A stretch of 64,000 nucleotides of DNA from Cellulomonas sp. 73-92 (GCF_001898175.1 NZ_MKTH01000013.1:62001-126000), one strand, 5' to 3'; numbered from the stretch's first letter, positions 1-9,014 are shown. Numbers and translations are program-made. Notes: generated from the letters alone by a model not told the origin.

Positions 1-250
1 AGACGTTGCGCATCGAGTGCAGCAGGAAGTACCCGTTGAACTTGGTCATGCCGTTGTGCAGCACGGTCCACAGCAGGGACACCAGCGGCGCGGCGGCCAG
101 CAGGAAGGCGAGCCACACCAGACCGGTCATCACCCGGTCCTTGCGCCGCCGGCCCTTGTCGACCGTGGAGAGCAGGTCGCGCGTCGAGGCGTCCAGGCCA
201 CCGAGGCTCCGCACGGGGACGGCCGCGTCGGCCGCGGGGGTGGCGCGCAT
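1..250 (-). CDS. pstA: phosphate ABC transporter permease PstA (partial)
   Basis: The first 83 codons of the second membrane permease of the high-affinity phosphate importer are visible; the rest lies beyond the left end. The start is ATG at 248-250, overlapping the pstC stop by one base (TGATG), which indicates translational coupling. The polar N-terminus is followed by a hydrophobic segment at about residues 45-65 (TGLVWLAFLLAAAPLVSLLW), as expected for the first transmembrane helix of PstA. Family assignment rests on position after pstC and this topology, because the diagnostic EAA loop is not in the window. pstB would be expected next, outside the window. Confidence 0.9.
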   Translation of the reverse strand, partial: MRATPAADAAVPVRSLGGLDASTRDLLSTVDKGRRRKDRVMTGLVWLAFLLAAAPLVSLLWTVLHNGMTKFNGYFLLHSMRNV

Positions 251-1293
251 CAGTTCGCTCCGGAGAAGTCGTGGCGACGCGACACGATCCACCGCGCGAC
301 CATGTTGACCGCCATCGTGATGACGAAGAGCGCCAGGCCGGTCGCGATGAGGGTGTTGACCGCCAGGCCGCTCGAGTCGGGGAACTTCGCGGCGATGTTC
401 GCCGCGATCGTCTGCAGCACGCCGGAGTCGAAGATCTGGAACGAGATCCCCGCGCCGGTCGAGGTGGACAGGACCATGAGGACCGCCATCGTCTCGCCCA
501 GCGCACGGCCCAGCCCGAGCATGGCGGCCGAGATGACGCCCGACCGGCCGAACGGCAGCACGGCCGTGCGGATCACCTCCCACCGCGTCGCCCCCAGGGC
601 GAGCGCGGCCTCCTCGTGCAGCCGCGGGGTCTGTTTGAACACCTCACGGGACACCGCGGTGATGATCGGCAGGATCATGATCGCCAGCACGAGCGCGGTG
701 GTCGCCATCGAGCGGCCGGTCGCCGTGGCGGTCACCGTGACGCCCGGGATGGCGCTGAGGACGTCGGCCACCCACTGCCACAGCGGCGCGATGCGCGGCG
801 CCAGCAGCTGGGCGCCCCACAGGCCGAAGACGACCGACGGGATCGCGGCGAGCAGGTCGATGACGAACCCGACCGCCCCGGCGATCCGCCGCGGCGCGTA
901 GTGCGAGACGAACAGCGCGATCCCCACCGCCACCGGCGTCGCCATCGCCAGGGCGAGGGCGGCGGCGACCAGGGTGCCGAAGATGAGCGGGCCGATGTAC
1001 TCCGCGAGGTTGCCGACGCCGGCCGGCAGGTTGCCCTCGGTCTGCAGCGTGGCGTCCGACGCCGTGAACGCTGCCCAGCCCTTCACCACGAGGAACACCG
1101 CGACGGCCGCCAGGACCAGGAGCAGGAGGACACCCGATCCCGTCGCCGCCCAGCGGAACACGCGGGAGAAGCCGCCGTCGCTGGTGGCACGCCGTCGCCG
1201 CGGCGGGACGGTGTCCCTGCTGCCGCGCGGGCCCGGCGCTGCCCTGAGGGTCGAGCTGCTCACCACGATGACCTTCTCACCACTGTTCGACAT
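250..1293 (-). CDS. pstC: phosphate ABC transporter permease PstC
   Basis: Integral membrane permease that pairs with PstA to carry phosphate delivered by PstS, powered by PstB. About 347 aa with a basic N-terminus and roughly six hydrophobic segments. The cytoplasmic EAA-type loop for ATPase contact is visible (EEAALALGATRWEVIRTAV). I chose ATG at 1291-1293 (MSNSGEKV). An in-frame start at 1335 would place the codon inside the loop of a strong hairpin between pstS and pstC, so it is unlikely. Downstream it overlaps pstA by one base. Expression probably comes from the PHO-box promoter of pstS, reduced by the hairpin. Confidence 0.94.
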   Translation of the reverse strand: MSNSGEKVIVVSSSTLRAAPGPRGSRDTVPPRRRRATSDGGFSRVFRWAATGSGVLLLLVLAAVAVFLVVKGWAAFTASDATLQTEGNLPAGVGNLAEYIGPLIFGTLVAAALALAMATPVAVGIALFVSHYAPRRIAGAVGFVIDLLAAIPSVVFGLWGAQLLAPRIAPLWQWVADVLSAIPGVTVTATATGRSMATTALVLAIMILPIITAVSREVFKQTPRLHEEAALALGATRWEVIRTAVLPFGRSGVISAAMLGLGRALGETMAVLMVLSTSTGAGISFQIFDSGVLQTIAANIAAKFPDSSGLAVNTLIATGLALFVITMAVNMVARWIVSRRHDFSGAN

Positions 1294-1315
1294 CGAGACC
1301 CGGGGAAACGCTACG

Positions 1316-1363
1316 TGCCGGTGACCGTGTCGCACCCCGTGGGGAGCGACACGGTCACCGGCA
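1316..1363 (-). terminator. strong intra-operon hairpin between pstS and pstC
   Basis: Perfect 18-bp inverted repeat: left arm 1316-1333, right arm 1346-1363, 12-nt loop (1334-1345) whose C4/G4 ends could pair a little further. There is no T-run after it. It lies 24 bases past the pstS stop and before the pstC start. It could act as partial terminator or as a 3' stabiliser of the pstS message, giving more binding protein than permease; that function is inferred. Confidence 0.8.
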
Positions 1364-1386
1364 GGCGGGCGTCAGGAGCGGCCGTG

Positions 1387-2529
1387 TCAGCCGACCGTGA
1401 TCGCCGCGACCGACGCGGCGGCCTTCTGAGCGAGCGCGCCGCTCATGGGCGCGGACCCCGCAGCCTGGGCACCGGCCTGCTGGCCGGCGTCGGAGACGAT
1501 GTAGCCGAGGAACGACTTGACGAAGTTGCCCTTCGCCGTGTCGGTGTAGGTCGAGCACGCGATGCCGTAGGACACCATGAGCAGCGGGTAGTCGCCCGAG
1601 GTGGAAGCAGTGCGGTCGATGTTCACCACGACGTCGTTCGTCGGGCGGCCCGTGGCCAGCGGCGAGGCGCTGACGACGGCCGCGGCGCCCTGCGCCGACG
1701 GCTTGTTCCACTCGGAGCCGACCTTGATCTTGGCGACGCCGGCACCCTGCGGCACGGCCGAGTCGTCGAGGTAGGCGATGGACCCCTGCGTGCTCGTCAC
1801 GACGCCCGCGACGCCCGAGTTGCCCTGCGCCGAGTCACCGCCGTTGAGCGGCCACGCGTCGTTGCCGGCGTTCGTCCACACGTCCGGCGCCGTCTTGTTC
1901 AGGTAGTCGGTGAAGTTGTGCGTCGTGCCCGACTTGTCCGAGCGGTGGACCGTGGCGATCTTGGTCGACGGCAGCGTGACGCCGGCGTTGTCGGCGGCGA
2001 TCGCGGGGTCGTTCCACGTGGTGATGGCGCCGGTGAAGATCTTGGCGATCGTCGCGGGGGCGAGGTTGAGGGACGTGACGCCCGGCAGGTTGAAGGCCAC
2101 CGCGATCGGCGAGATGTACACCGGGATGTCCCAGCCGCCGTTGGTGCCGCACACCTTCTGCGACTGCGTGAGCTCGTCGGCACTCATGGCGGCGTCGGAG
2201 CCCGCCCACACGACGCCACCGGCGAGGAACTGCTGGCGGCCCGCGCCGGAGCCGGCGGGGTCGTAGTTGATCGTCAGGCCGGAGTTCTGCTGCTGGAAGG
2301 CGGCGATCCACGCCTGCATCGCCTGCTGCTGCGCCGAGGAGCCCGCGCCCGAGAACGAGCCGCTGATCGGCGCGCCGGCGGGGGTCGTCGCGGCGGACGA
2401 GCTGCCGGCCCCGGTCGTGGCCGCCCCGCCGCCCGTCGTGGGGGTGTTGTTGTCCGAGCCACAAGCGGCCAGCGCCAGGGCGGTCAGCCCAGCCAGCACG
2501 GCGGCGCCCACTGCGTGCGTTCGCTTCAC
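1387..2529 (-). CDS. pstS: phosphate-binding lipoprotein PstS
   Basis: Extracellular lipid-anchored receptor that binds phosphate and hands it to PstCA. 380 aa; signal peptide ending in lipobox LAAC, with Cys23 as the lipidation site. A Ser/Thr/Gly/Ala-rich spacer follows. Family phosphate-ligand motifs are visible: GAGSSAQQQAM near residue 60, a GSGAGRQQF stretch near 95 and HRSDKSGTTHNF near 195. Start is GTG at 2527-2529 with GGGGA seven bases upstream. Controlled by a PHO box about 95-110 bases upstream. Separated from pstC by a strong hairpin, so PstS can be made in excess. Confidence 0.96.
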   Translation of the reverse strand: MKRTHAVGAAVLAGLTALALAACGSDNNTPTTGGGAATTGAGSSSAATTPAGAPISGSFSGAGSSAQQQAMQAWIAAFQQQNSGLTINYDPAGSGAGRQQFLAGGVVWAGSDAAMSADELTQSQKVCGTNGGWDIPVYISPIAVAFNLPGVTSLNLAPATIAKIFTGAITTWNDPAIAADNAGVTLPSTKIATVHRSDKSGTTHNFTDYLNKTAPDVWTNAGNDAWPLNGGDSAQGNSGVAGVVTSTQGSIAYLDDSAVPQGAGVAKIKVGSEWNKPSAQGAAAVVSASPLATGRPTNDVVVNIDRTASTSGDYPLLMVSYGIACSTYTDTAKGNFVKSFLGYIVSDAGQQAGAQAAGSAPMSGALAQKAAASVAAITVG

Positions 2530-2583
2530 TGTGAGTTCCCCATCATGTCGTCGTAGCGCCGGTGCGGCGCTTGTCGTGGCCCG

Positions 2584-2638
2584 ACGTTAGGGAAGCGAGG
2601 TGTCCGGCCCGCCCGCTGCGGGTGAACCCCAGGTGAAC
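2584..2638 (-). promoter_or_regulatory. PHO box and promoter of pstS
   Basis: Read on the minus strand, two direct repeats GTTCACC (2632-2638 and 2621-2627) are exactly 11 bases apart, the arrangement known for PhoP/RegX3 binding in streptomycetes and mycobacteria. A -10-like TAACGT lies at 2584-2589. The divergent neighbourhood is otherwise empty, and the site fits phosphate-starvation induction of pstS. Confidence 0.85.
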
Positions 2639-2717
2639 GGTGGGCGACGAGTCGGCCCGTTGGGTCACGATTCGGCCGACCAGGGCGTCGACGACCGGTC
2701 GCCGGCCCACGGCGCGA

Positions 2718-3413
2718 TCACTCGGTGGACAGCTTGTACCCCAGCCCACGCACGGTCGTCAGCAGCCGCGGCGCCGACGGGTCGTCCTCGATCTTCGCCC
2801 GGATCCGCTTGACGTGGACGTCGAGCGTCTTGGTGTCGCCCACGTAGTCCGAGCCCCAGATGCGGTCGATCAGCTGGCCCCGCGTCAGCACCCGGCCGGG
2901 GTTGCGCAGCAGCAGCTCGAGGAGCTCGAACTCCTTGAGGGGGAAGCCCACCTGCTCGTCGTTCACGCGCACGATGTGACGGTCGACGTCCATCTCGATC
3001 GGTCCCAGCGCCAGCAGGTCGTCGTCGTCGTGCTCGTCGGACTGCCGCGACGCGTCGCCGCGGCGCAGCACCGCGCGGATCCGGGCGAGCAGCTCGCGCG
3101 ACGAGTACGGCTTCGTCACGTAGTCGTCCGCGCCCAGCTCCAGCCCGACGACCTTGTCGATCTCACCGTCCTTGGCGGTCAGCATGATGATCGGCACGTC
3201 GGACATCGCCCGCAGCCGGCGGCACACCTCGGTGCCGGACAGGCCCGGGAGCATGAGGTCGAGCAGCACCAGGTCGGCGCCGTCCTCGTCGAACCGGGTC
3301 AGCGCGTCCGGCCCGGTCGCGGCGGTCGAGACCTCGTAGCCCTCCTTGCCGAGCAGGTACGCCAGGGGCTCGCGGTACGACTCCTCGTCCTCGACGAGCA
3401 GGATGCGGGTCAC
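2718..3413 (-). CDS. regX3: OmpR-family response regulator RegX3/PhoP
   Basis: DNA-binding response regulator of the phosphate-starvation two-component system, 231 aa. Receiver domain about 1-120 with acidic pocket Glu8-Asp9, phospho-acceptor Asp52 (LVLLDLMLPG), Thr79 and Lys101 all visible. Winged-helix trans_reg_C domain at about 135-230, with the family GRVLTRGQLIDRIWG and TVRGLGYK signatures. Its ATG overlaps the senX3 stop by four bases (ATGA), so the pair is coupled. The two PHO boxes in this window are its likely targets. Also called phoP in streptomycetes; the name here follows the mycobacterial gene order next to gpm and mshA. Confidence 0.95.
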   Translation of the reverse strand: MTRILLVEDEESYREPLAYLLGKEGYEVSTAATGPDALTRFDEDGADLVLLDLMLPGLSGTEVCRRLRAMSDVPIIMLTAKDGEIDKVVGLELGADDYVTKPYSSRELLARIRAVLRRGDASRQSDEHDDDDLLALGPIEMDVDRHIVRVNDEQVGFPLKEFELLELLLRNPGRVLTRGQLIDRIWGSDYVGDTKTLDVHVKRIRAKIEDDPSAPRLLTTVRGLGYKLSTE

Positions 3414-4651
3414 GGGGTCCTCTCCACGGTGGTCTTGCGGGTGCTCGGGCCGGTGGTGGCGCGGTTGCGCGGGGCGTCGGCCGGGGCGGGGGCCGGGATC
3501 GCCGGCTCGGCGGGCGCCGCGGCCGGCGCGGGCTCCTCGGCGCGGGGCAGCCGCAGCGTGAACGTCGAGCCGCGGCCGGGCTGGGACCAGACCGTCACCT
3601 CGCCGCCGTGGTCGGCGGCGACGTGCTTGACGATGGACAGCCCGAGGCCGGTGCCGCCGGTGTCCCGCGAGCGCGCCTGGTCCACACGGTAGAACCGCTC
3701 GAAGATGCGCTCCTGCTCGTGCGCCGGGATGCCGATGCCCGAGTCGACGACGGCGATCTCGACGATGTCGCCGACGGTCTTCACGCCGACGCCCACGCGG
3801 GTCGCCTCGGGCGAGTACGCGACGGCGTTGTCCAGCAGGTTGCGCACCGCCGTGACCAGGAGGTTCCGGTCGCCGAACACGGTGCGGCCGGTGTCGCCGC
3901 CGACGTCGATCGTGATCTTGCGGGCGGCCGCGGTGGTCTGCGCGCGGTCCGCGGCCTCGGCGAGCACCGCGTCGAGGTCGACCACCTGCATCCCCTCGAT
4001 GGCGCCGGCCGTCTGCAGCCGCGAGAGCTCGATGATCTCCTGCACCAGCTGGGACAGCCGCGCCGCCTCCGCCTGCATGCGGGCCGCGAACCGGCGCACC
4101 GCCGGGGGGTCGTCGGCCGCGTCCTGGACCGTCTCGGCCAGCAGCGACAGCGCGCCGACCGGGGTCTTGAGCTCGTGCGAGATGTTGACGACGAAGTCCC
4201 GCCGCATGGTCTCGACCTTGCGCGCCGTGGTGAGGTCCTCGGCGAGGACGAGCAGGTGCTGCGGGGTCGCCTGCGCGGCGCGGACCGACAGCAGCATCGT
4301 GCCCGGGCCCACCGGGCCGCGGGGCAGGTCCAGCTCGGCGTCGGCGATCACCCCGTCGCGACGGACGGCGGCGACCATGTCCCGGATCGCGGCGTGCACC
4401 AGCCGTCCGTCGCGCACCAGGCCCAGGGCGAGGGCGGGCGGGCTCGCGCGGACCACGCGGTCGTCGTCGTCGAGCACCACCGCGGCCGAGCGGAGCACCG
4501 CCAGCGCGCGCACCAACCCGTCGTCGAGCTCCCGCTCGGGCTGCTCCGGCAGCCGCCGCTGCACCCGCTCGCTGAACCGGAAGGCGGCCGTGGCGGCGAC
4601 GCCGACCAGCAGGCCGATCAGGCCGCCGACGAGTCCACTGATGCCGTCCAC
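3410..4651 (-). CDS. senX3: phosphate-sensing sensor histidine kinase SenX3/PhoR
   Basis: Membrane histidine kinase that phosphorylates RegX3 when phosphate is scarce. From the GTG at 4649-4651 it is 413 aa: one N-terminal membrane segment (GLVGGLIGLLVGVAATAAF), a degenerate PAS-like region (about 45-145), HisKA with phospho-His near 159 (NISHELKTPVG), then HATPase with N box NLLDNAVAYSPE and G boxes DSGIGIP and GTGLGLS. A longer ORF from 4729 would start inside the PHO box, so I prefer the GTG. The GTG has no Shine-Dalgarno sequence but has a TACTGT hexamer six bases upstream, as in leaderless genes. A Pro/Ala-rich tail ends the protein. Confidence 0.94.
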   Translation of the reverse strand: MDGISGLVGGLIGLLVGVAATAAFRFSERVQRRLPEQPERELDDGLVRALAVLRSAAVVLDDDDRVVRASPPALALGLVRDGRLVHAAIRDMVAAVRRDGVIADAELDLPRGPVGPGTMLLSVRAAQATPQHLLVLAEDLTTARKVETMRRDFVVNISHELKTPVGALSLLAETVQDAADDPPAVRRFAARMQAEAARLSQLVQEIIELSRLQTAGAIEGMQVVDLDAVLAEAADRAQTTAAARKITIDVGGDTGRTVFGDRNLLVTAVRNLLDNAVAYSPEATRVGVGVKTVGDIVEIAVVDSGIGIPAHEQERIFERFYRVDQARSRDTGGTGLGLSIVKHVAADHGGEVTVWSQPGRGSTFTLRLPRAEEPAPAAAPAEPAIPAPAPADAPRNRATTGPSTRKTTVERTP

Positions 4652-4657
4652 GCGACC

Positions 4658-4663
4658 ACAGTA
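4658..4663 (-). promoter_or_regulatory. -10 hexamer of leaderless senX3 transcript
   Basis: TACTGT on the minus strand, followed by exactly six bases and then the GTG start of senX3. The same TANNNT-N6-RTG geometry occurs at several other starts in this window, supporting a leaderless mRNA. Confidence 0.6.
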
Positions 4664-4723
4664 GGGCTCGGGAGAAGCGCCATCCCGCGTGGCACAGCCC
4701 CCTCCGGGGCTGCGCCGCCCACT

Positions 4724-4752
4724 GTTCACCTCGTAGGGTCCTACCGTTTACC
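4724..4752. promoter_or_regulatory. PHO-box cluster between senX3 and phoU
   Basis: GTTCACC at 4724-4730 and GTTTACC at 4746-4752 are 22 bases apart, i.e. two 11-base PHO-box steps, with a degenerate unit between them (containing the small palindrome TAGGGTCCTA). The site lies in the divergent gap, so RegX3 could control both phoU and its own operon. Confidence 0.75.
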
Positions 4753-4799
4753 TCGGGGTGGGACCCTGACGCCGCTCACCCGAGACGAAAGAGGACGCG

Positions 4800-5468
4800 A
4801 TGCGCGAGATCTTCGACGCCGAGCTGAAGGCGCTCGGCGACGACCTGCAGGCCATGGCTCACCGCGTGCAGCACGCGATCGAGTCGGCCGGACAGGCCCT
4901 CGCCACGGCCGACCTGGCCCTGGCCGAGAGGGTGATCGCCGACGACCTCGCGATCGACCAGCTGAACCGGCAGCTCGACGAGCAGTGCATCCACATGCTC
5001 GCCCAGCAGCAGCCGGTCGCGACCGACCTGCGCGTCATCGTCTCCGCCCTGCGCATGAGCGCGACGCTCGAGCGCATGGGCGACCTCGCCCGGCACATCG
5101 CCGAGATCGCGCGCGGTCGCTACCCCCGCCAGGCGGTGCCCCAGTCGCTCACCGGGACGTTCACCGAGATGGACGCCGCCGCCCGGCGGCTCGCGCAGCG
5201 CATCGTCACACTCCTGGAGAGCCGCGACCTGGCGCTCGCCGAGCAGATCCAGACCGACGACGACCGGCTCGACGACCTGCACGCCGACTCGTTCACCGCG
5301 ATGCTCGGCGGCGGCTGGAGCGCCAGCCCGCAGCAGACCGTCGACGTCACCCTGCTGGCGCGGTTCTACGAGCGGTTCGGGGACCACGGCGTGTCCATCG
5401 CCCGCCGCATCGTCTACCTCGTCACCGGCGACCTCTCCGCCGGCGAGCCGCTGCAGATCCACAACTGA
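4800..5468 (+). CDS. phoU: phosphate-specific transport regulator PhoU
   Basis: Cytoplasmic negative regulator that links Pst transporter activity to the SenX3 kinase. 222 aa, the normal size, made of two similar three-helix PhoU repeats (about 10-100 and 115-210). The conserved E/DxxxD metal-binding pattern is visible in both repeats, e.g. ALRMSATLERMGDLARHIA near 80-98 and YERFGDHGVSIARR near 192-205. Start ATG with AGAGGA seven bases upstream. It is divergent from senX3-regX3 and shares their PHO-box gap; it is followed by a palindromic repeat and a strong terminator. Confidence 0.95.
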   Translation: MREIFDAELKALGDDLQAMAHRVQHAIESAGQALATADLALAERVIADDLAIDQLNRQLDEQCIHMLAQQQPVATDLRVIVSALRMSATLERMGDLARHIAEIARGRYPRQAVPQSLTGTFTEMDAAARRLAQRIVTLLESRDLALAEQIQTDDDRLDDLHADSFTAMLGGGWSASPQQTVDVTLLARFYERFGDHGVSIARRIVYLVTGDLSAGEPLQIHN

Positions 5469-5477
5469 CCCCCCGGT

Positions 5478-5545
5478 ACTTCATTTTCCTGACGAAACGG
5501 CCGCGATTCACGCCCGGATCTTCAGGAAAGTGATGTTCGGGTGGT
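5478..5545. repeat. palindromic intergenic repeat, copy 1
   Basis: ACTTCATTTTCCTGACG (from 5478) and TCAGGAAAGTGATG (from 5522) form an inverted repeat around a 27-base variable centre, followed by TTCGGGTGGT. A second copy at 53768-53835 has the same arms, the same 44-base offset between arms and the same TCGGGTGGT tail. It sits between the phoU stop and the terminator. Confidence 0.75.
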
Positions 5546-5552
5546 GGGAGCG

Positions 5553-5597
5553 CGAAGGCGCCGCCCCCCGGGACCAGCGTGGGGGGCGGCGCCTTCG
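5553..5597. terminator. bidirectional terminator of phoU and gpmA
   Basis: Perfect 17-bp stem (arms 5553-5569 and 5581-5597) with an 11-base loop, placed between two convergent genes. There is no clear T-run, as is common in actinomycetes. Confidence 0.85.
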
Positions 5598-5612
5598 ACC
5601 TTCGTCGGGCGG

Positions 5613-6353
5613 CTACTTGCCCTGGTTGGCCACCGCGGCGATCGAGGCGGCCGCGGCCTCCGGGTCGAGGTACGTGCCGCCGTGGTTGGTCGGCTTCATC
5701 GTGGCCTCGTCGAGCGTGTAGACGAGCGGGATGCCGGTCGGGATGTTGATGCCGGCGATCGTGTCGTCGTCGACGTCGTCCAGGTACTTGACGATCGCGC
5801 GGATCGAGTTGCCGTGGGCGGCGACGAGCACCGTCTTGCCGGCCTGCAGGTCGGGCACGAGGTCCGAGTGCCAGTACGGCAGCGCCCGCTCGAGCACCTG
5901 CTTGAGGGCCTCGGCCCGCGGGATCGGCTCCCCCGCGTAGCGCCGGTCGCCGTCCTGGCTGAACTCGGAGCCGAGCTCGATGTCCGGCGGCGGCACGTCG
6001 TACGAGCGGCGCCAGAGCATGAACTGCTCCTCGCCGTACTCGTCGCGGATCTGCTTCTTGTCCTTGCCCTGGAGGGCGCCGTAGTGCCGCTCGTTGAGCC
6101 GCCAGCTGCGCTTGACGGGGATCCACAGCAGGTCCGCCACGTCGAGCGCGTAGTCCGCGGTGGTGATCGCGCGGCGCAGCAGCGAGGTGTGGACGACGTC
6201 GGGGGCGATGCCGGCGTCCTTGAGGAGCTGGCCGCCCCGCTTGGCCTCCTCGACACCCTTCTCGGAGAGGGCCACGTCGACCCAGCCGGTGAAGAGGTTC
6301 TTCGCGTTCCATTCGCTCTCGCCGTGGCGGAGCAGCACGAGGGTGTAGGTCAT
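5613..6353 (-). CDS. gpmA: 2,3-bisphosphoglycerate-dependent phosphoglycerate mutase
   Basis: Glycolytic enzyme interconverting 3- and 2-phosphoglycerate in the cytosol. 246 aa from the ATG at 6351-6353 ([16 protein letters not shown]), the usual size; a second in-frame ATG three codons upstream (6362) is also possible, and the GGGAGA upstream favours neither clearly. The catalytic His lies in the RHGESEWN motif, the second His in AAHGNSIRA, and the substrate-binding [10 protein letters not shown] stretch is intact. Located between phoU and mshA, matching the mshA-gpm-senX3-regX3 linkage known in mycobacteria. Confidence 0.95.
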   Translation of the reverse strand: MTYTLVLLRHGESEWNAKNLFTGWVDVALSEKGVEEAKRGGQLLKDAGIAPDVVHTSLLRRAITTADYALDVADLLWIPVKRSWRLNERHYGALQGKDKKQIRDEYGEEQFMLWRRSYDVPPPDIELGSEFSQDGDRRYAGEPIPRAEALKQVLERALPYWHSDLVPDLQAGKTVLVAAHGNSIRAIVKYLDDVDDDTIAGINIPTGIPLVYTLDEATMKPTNHGGTYLDPEAAAASIAAVANQGK

Positions 6354-6413
6354 GGGCGCCATTGTCTCCCGACGTCGCCCGCCCGGGCGGGGGACGACCG
6401 TCCCCCGCGGCGC

Positions 6414-7754
6414 TCACCGCTCCCGGCGGCACTCCGCGGCGACGGCGTAGACCTTGAGCACCTGGTCGGCGGCGGCGTCCCAGCCGAAGCGCTCCGCCGC
6501 CGGGCGCGCCGCCGCGGCCCAGCCCGCGCGCATCGCGTCGTCCGCGAGCGCGTGCGCGAGGGCGTCGGCCCACAGCGCCGGGTCGTGGCCCGGGACCAGC
6601 CGGCCGGACACCCGGTCGTCGACGATCGTCTTGAGCCCGCCGACCGCCGCCGCGACCACCGGGACGCCGCTCGCCTGCGCCTCCGCCGCGACCAGGCCGA
6701 AGGACTCGGACCGCGAGGGCATCGCGACGAGGTCCGCCGCGTGGTACCAGCGCACGAGGTCCGTGCGCGCCGCCGGCGGGTGCACGACGAGGTCGGCGCC
6801 GACGCCGAGCTGGTCCGCCAGCCGGCGCAGGTCCCGGACCGCGGTCGGCCGCCCCGAGGGGCCGCCGAGCACGACGAGGAGCGGCACCGGCCGCCCGCTG
6901 GCGGCCAGCACCCCCAGCGCGCGGACGAGGACGTCGGGTGCCTTGAGGGGCTGGACGCGGCCCGCGAACAGCACGATGTGCCGGTGCCGGGGCAGGCCGA
7001 GCGCAGCACGCGCCGCCTGCTGGGCGCCGGGGGCGCCGGGGCGGAACCGGTCCAGGTCGACCCCGGGCTCGACCACGTGGACGTGGGACGGGTCGGCGCC
7101 GTACAGCTCGACGAGCTCGCGCGCCTCCGCGGCCGTGCTGGCGACCAGGGCGTCGGCGGCCTGCACCACCTGCTCCTCGCCCTGCTCGCGCACCACGGGC
7201 TCGGCGCTGTCGCCCGGGGCGAGGGACCGGTTCTTCACGCGGGCGAGCGTGTGGGCGGTGTGGACCAGCGGGACGTCCCAGCGCCGGGCGGCGGCGATGC
7301 CGACCTGGCCCGACAGCCAGTAGTGCGAGTGGACCACCTGGTACCACCCCGGCTGGCGTGCCGCCTCGGTGCGCAGCACGCCCGCGGTCATGCCGCAGAG
7401 CAGCCCCGGCAGCTCGGACTTGTCGAGGCGTTCGAACGGCCCCGCGGGGACGTGGTGCACGAGGACCGGGGGGACGAGGCCGGCCGGCACGGCGTCCGCC
7501 AGGAGGACGGCCCGGGACTCGTCGCGTGACAGGGGGCGGCCGTCGGCACGCCGCCCGTCGAGGACGACGGTCTCCGGCTGGTCCGCCGACGTGGCCCGCG
7601 TGAAGATCTCGACGCGGGCGCCGCGGTCCGCCAGCGCACGGGCGAGGTCGAGGACGTAGACGTTCATCCCACCGGCGTCGCCGGTGCCGGGCTGGTCGAG
7701 CGGCGAGGTGTGGACCGACAGCATGGCGACGCGGGGTGCCTGCTGGATGGTCAC
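6414..7754 (-). CDS. mshA: D-inositol-3-phosphate glycosyltransferase MshA
   Basis: First committed step of mycothiol synthesis: transfers GlcNAc from UDP-GlcNAc to 1-L-myo-inositol-1-phosphate. GT-B glycosyltransferase family 4, about 446 aa. The N-terminal family signature [19 protein letters not shown] is visible near residue 13, and the donor-site motif [17 protein letters not shown] with downstream [11 protein letters not shown] lies near 300. The start is taken as GTG at 7752-7754 ([12 protein letters not shown]), preceded at six bases by GACAAT, so it may be leaderless. A reading frame from 7838 would add a low-quality extension. The presence of mycothiol synthesis is restricted to Actinobacteria. 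Confidence 0.93.
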   Translation of the reverse strand: MTIQQAPRVAMLSVHTSPLDQPGTGDAGGMNVYVLDLARALADRGARVEIFTRATSADQPETVVLDGRRADGRPLSRDESRAVLLADAVPAGLVPPVLVHHVPAGPFERLDKSELPGLLCGMTAGVLRTEAARQPGWYQVVHSHYWLSGQVGIAAARRWDVPLVHTAHTLARVKNRSLAPGDSAEPVVREQGEEQVVQAADALVASTAAEARELVELYGADPSHVHVVEPGVDLDRFRPGAPGAQQAARAALGLPRHRHIVLFAGRVQPLKAPDVLVRALGVLAASGRPVPLLVVLGGPSGRPTAVRDLRRLADQLGVGADLVVHPPAARTDLVRWYHAADLVAMPSRSESFGLVAAEAQASGVPVVAAAVGGLKTIVDDRVSGRLVPGHDPALWADALAHALADDAMRAGWAAAARPAAERFGWDAAADQVLKVYAVAAECRRER

Positions 7755-7862
7755 CTCTCCATTGTCACCGTCCGCGGCACGGCTCCCGCGCGCCGTCCAG
7801 GCGCGCGACCGGGTGCCTGCCGCGGGTAGCCGGCCCACCGGGGCGACGCCGGTGGACGCGGC

Positions 7863-8924
7863 TCACCGGGGGTCGCCGCCGTCCGGGAGCACGCAGGCGG
7901 CGGAGGGCAGGGCGCGCGACGAGACCACCCGGCCCGAGCGCGCCAGCGCCGTGACCGCGCCGGGCACCTGCTCGGCCACGACGGTCCAGCCGTCGACGAC
8001 GGCGTGGTGGCGGGGCGTGCCGGTGGGCAGCGGCTGGTCCGCGACGTGCGTGAGCAGCCCGTCGTCGGCCACCGCGAAGCGGGACAGCGCGCCGACGCCG
8101 CGCACGCCGACGACGAGCTCCCGCCCGTCCAGCGCCAGGTGCGACGGCGCGGGCGACCCTGCCACGCGCGCGTCCCCGCCCGCCACGCCGGGCTCCTCGG
8201 CCGCCCCCGGCGCCGGCAGCGTCTGGACCAGCACACCCGTGTCGGTGGCCGCGTCCCAGCGCAGCACGTGGACGGTCGAGTCCAGCTCGCCCGTGAGGTA
8301 CGCGAACCCGCGGCCGAGCACCAGGTGGCGGGGACCGGTGCCGGCCGGCAGCGTCGCGGCGACGCCGGCCGGCGCCAGCCCGGCGGGCGTCCGCCGGTAC
8401 CGGCGGACCTCGTCGGTGCCGAGGTCGACGGCCAGCACGTGGCCGCCCGGCGCGAGCGCGACGAAGTGCGCGTGCGGCCCCTCCTGCCGGTCCGCGTCCG
8501 GGCCCGAGCCGGTGTGGTGCAGCACCTGCGGCTCGTCGGCCACGAACGTCCCGTCCGCGGCGAGGGACAGCACGCCGAGCGCGCCGTCGCCGTAGTTGGC
8601 GGCGTAGAGGCGGTCGCCGTCGAGCAGCAGGTGGCAGGGGTGCGCGCCGCCGGAGGACGCGGTGCCGAGCGGCTCCAGCCTCTCGTCGTGCACCCGGAAC
8701 GCCGCGACCAGGCCCGCCTCGCTCTCGTCGGCCGCGTACAGCACCGTCCCGTCCGGGCGCCGCACGACGAAGGACGGCGCGGGCGTCTCGACGACCCGCC
8801 ACGGCGTGGAGAGCACGCCCGACACAGGGTCGAGGTCGACCCGGTAGATCCCCTCGCCCCGGCCGGGCGGCGTGCCGATCCCCGCCGGGGGGTACGTGCC
8901 GATCCAGAGCGTTCGCGTGGCCAC
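7863..8924 (-). CDS. lactonase-family beta-propeller protein
   Basis: 353 aa, similar to the 6-phosphogluconolactonase-like (Pgl/YbhE-type) seven-bladed propellers. It begins WIGTYPPAGIG and shows repeated blade motifs such as SFVVRRPDGTVLYAADES, HLLLDGDRLYAANYGDG and the HAHFVALAPGGHVLAVDLG stretch. A true 6-phosphogluconolactonase role is plausible but the family is broad, so the substrate is unproven. Start GTG at 8922-8924, with TAGGCT eight bases upstream (possible leaderless). It is divergent from the aminotransferase-fold gene and follows mshA with no clear functional link. Confidence 0.8.
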   Translation of the reverse strand: MATRTLWIGTYPPAGIGTPPGRGEGIYRVDLDPVSGVLSTPWRVVETPAPSFVVRRPDGTVLYAADESEAGLVAAFRVHDERLEPLGTASSGGAHPCHLLLDGDRLYAANYGDGALGVLSLAADGTFVADEPQVLHHTGSGPDADRQEGPHAHFVALAPGGHVLAVDLGTDEVRRYRRTPAGLAPAGVAATLPAGTGPRHLVLGRGFAYLTGELDSTVHVLRWDAATDTGVLVQTLPAPGAAEEPGVAGGDARVAGSPAPSHLALDGRELVVGVRGVGALSRFAVADDGLLTHVADQPLPTGTPRHHAVVDGWTVVAEQVPGAVTALARSGRVVSSRALPSAACVLPDGGDPR

Positions 8925-9014
8925 GAGCGGTGAGCCTACGGCCGGGCTCCGGGGCCCACGGGGCATGCTGGGCGGCGCCGCGGCGCACGGCGCCGCTCGT
9001 CCCGGAGACACCAG

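Noticed and set aside
1294..1335. Upstream start for pstC at 1335
   Set aside because: The codon lies in the loop of the pstS-pstC hairpin; homology begins at MSNSGEK.
4652..4729. Upstream ATG start for senX3
   Set aside because: It falls inside the PHO box; the GTG at 4651 has a well-placed -10 hexamer.
5541..7529. 662-codon plus-strand frame opposite gpmA and mshA
   Set aside because: Arg/Gly-rich shadow of the real minus-strand genes.
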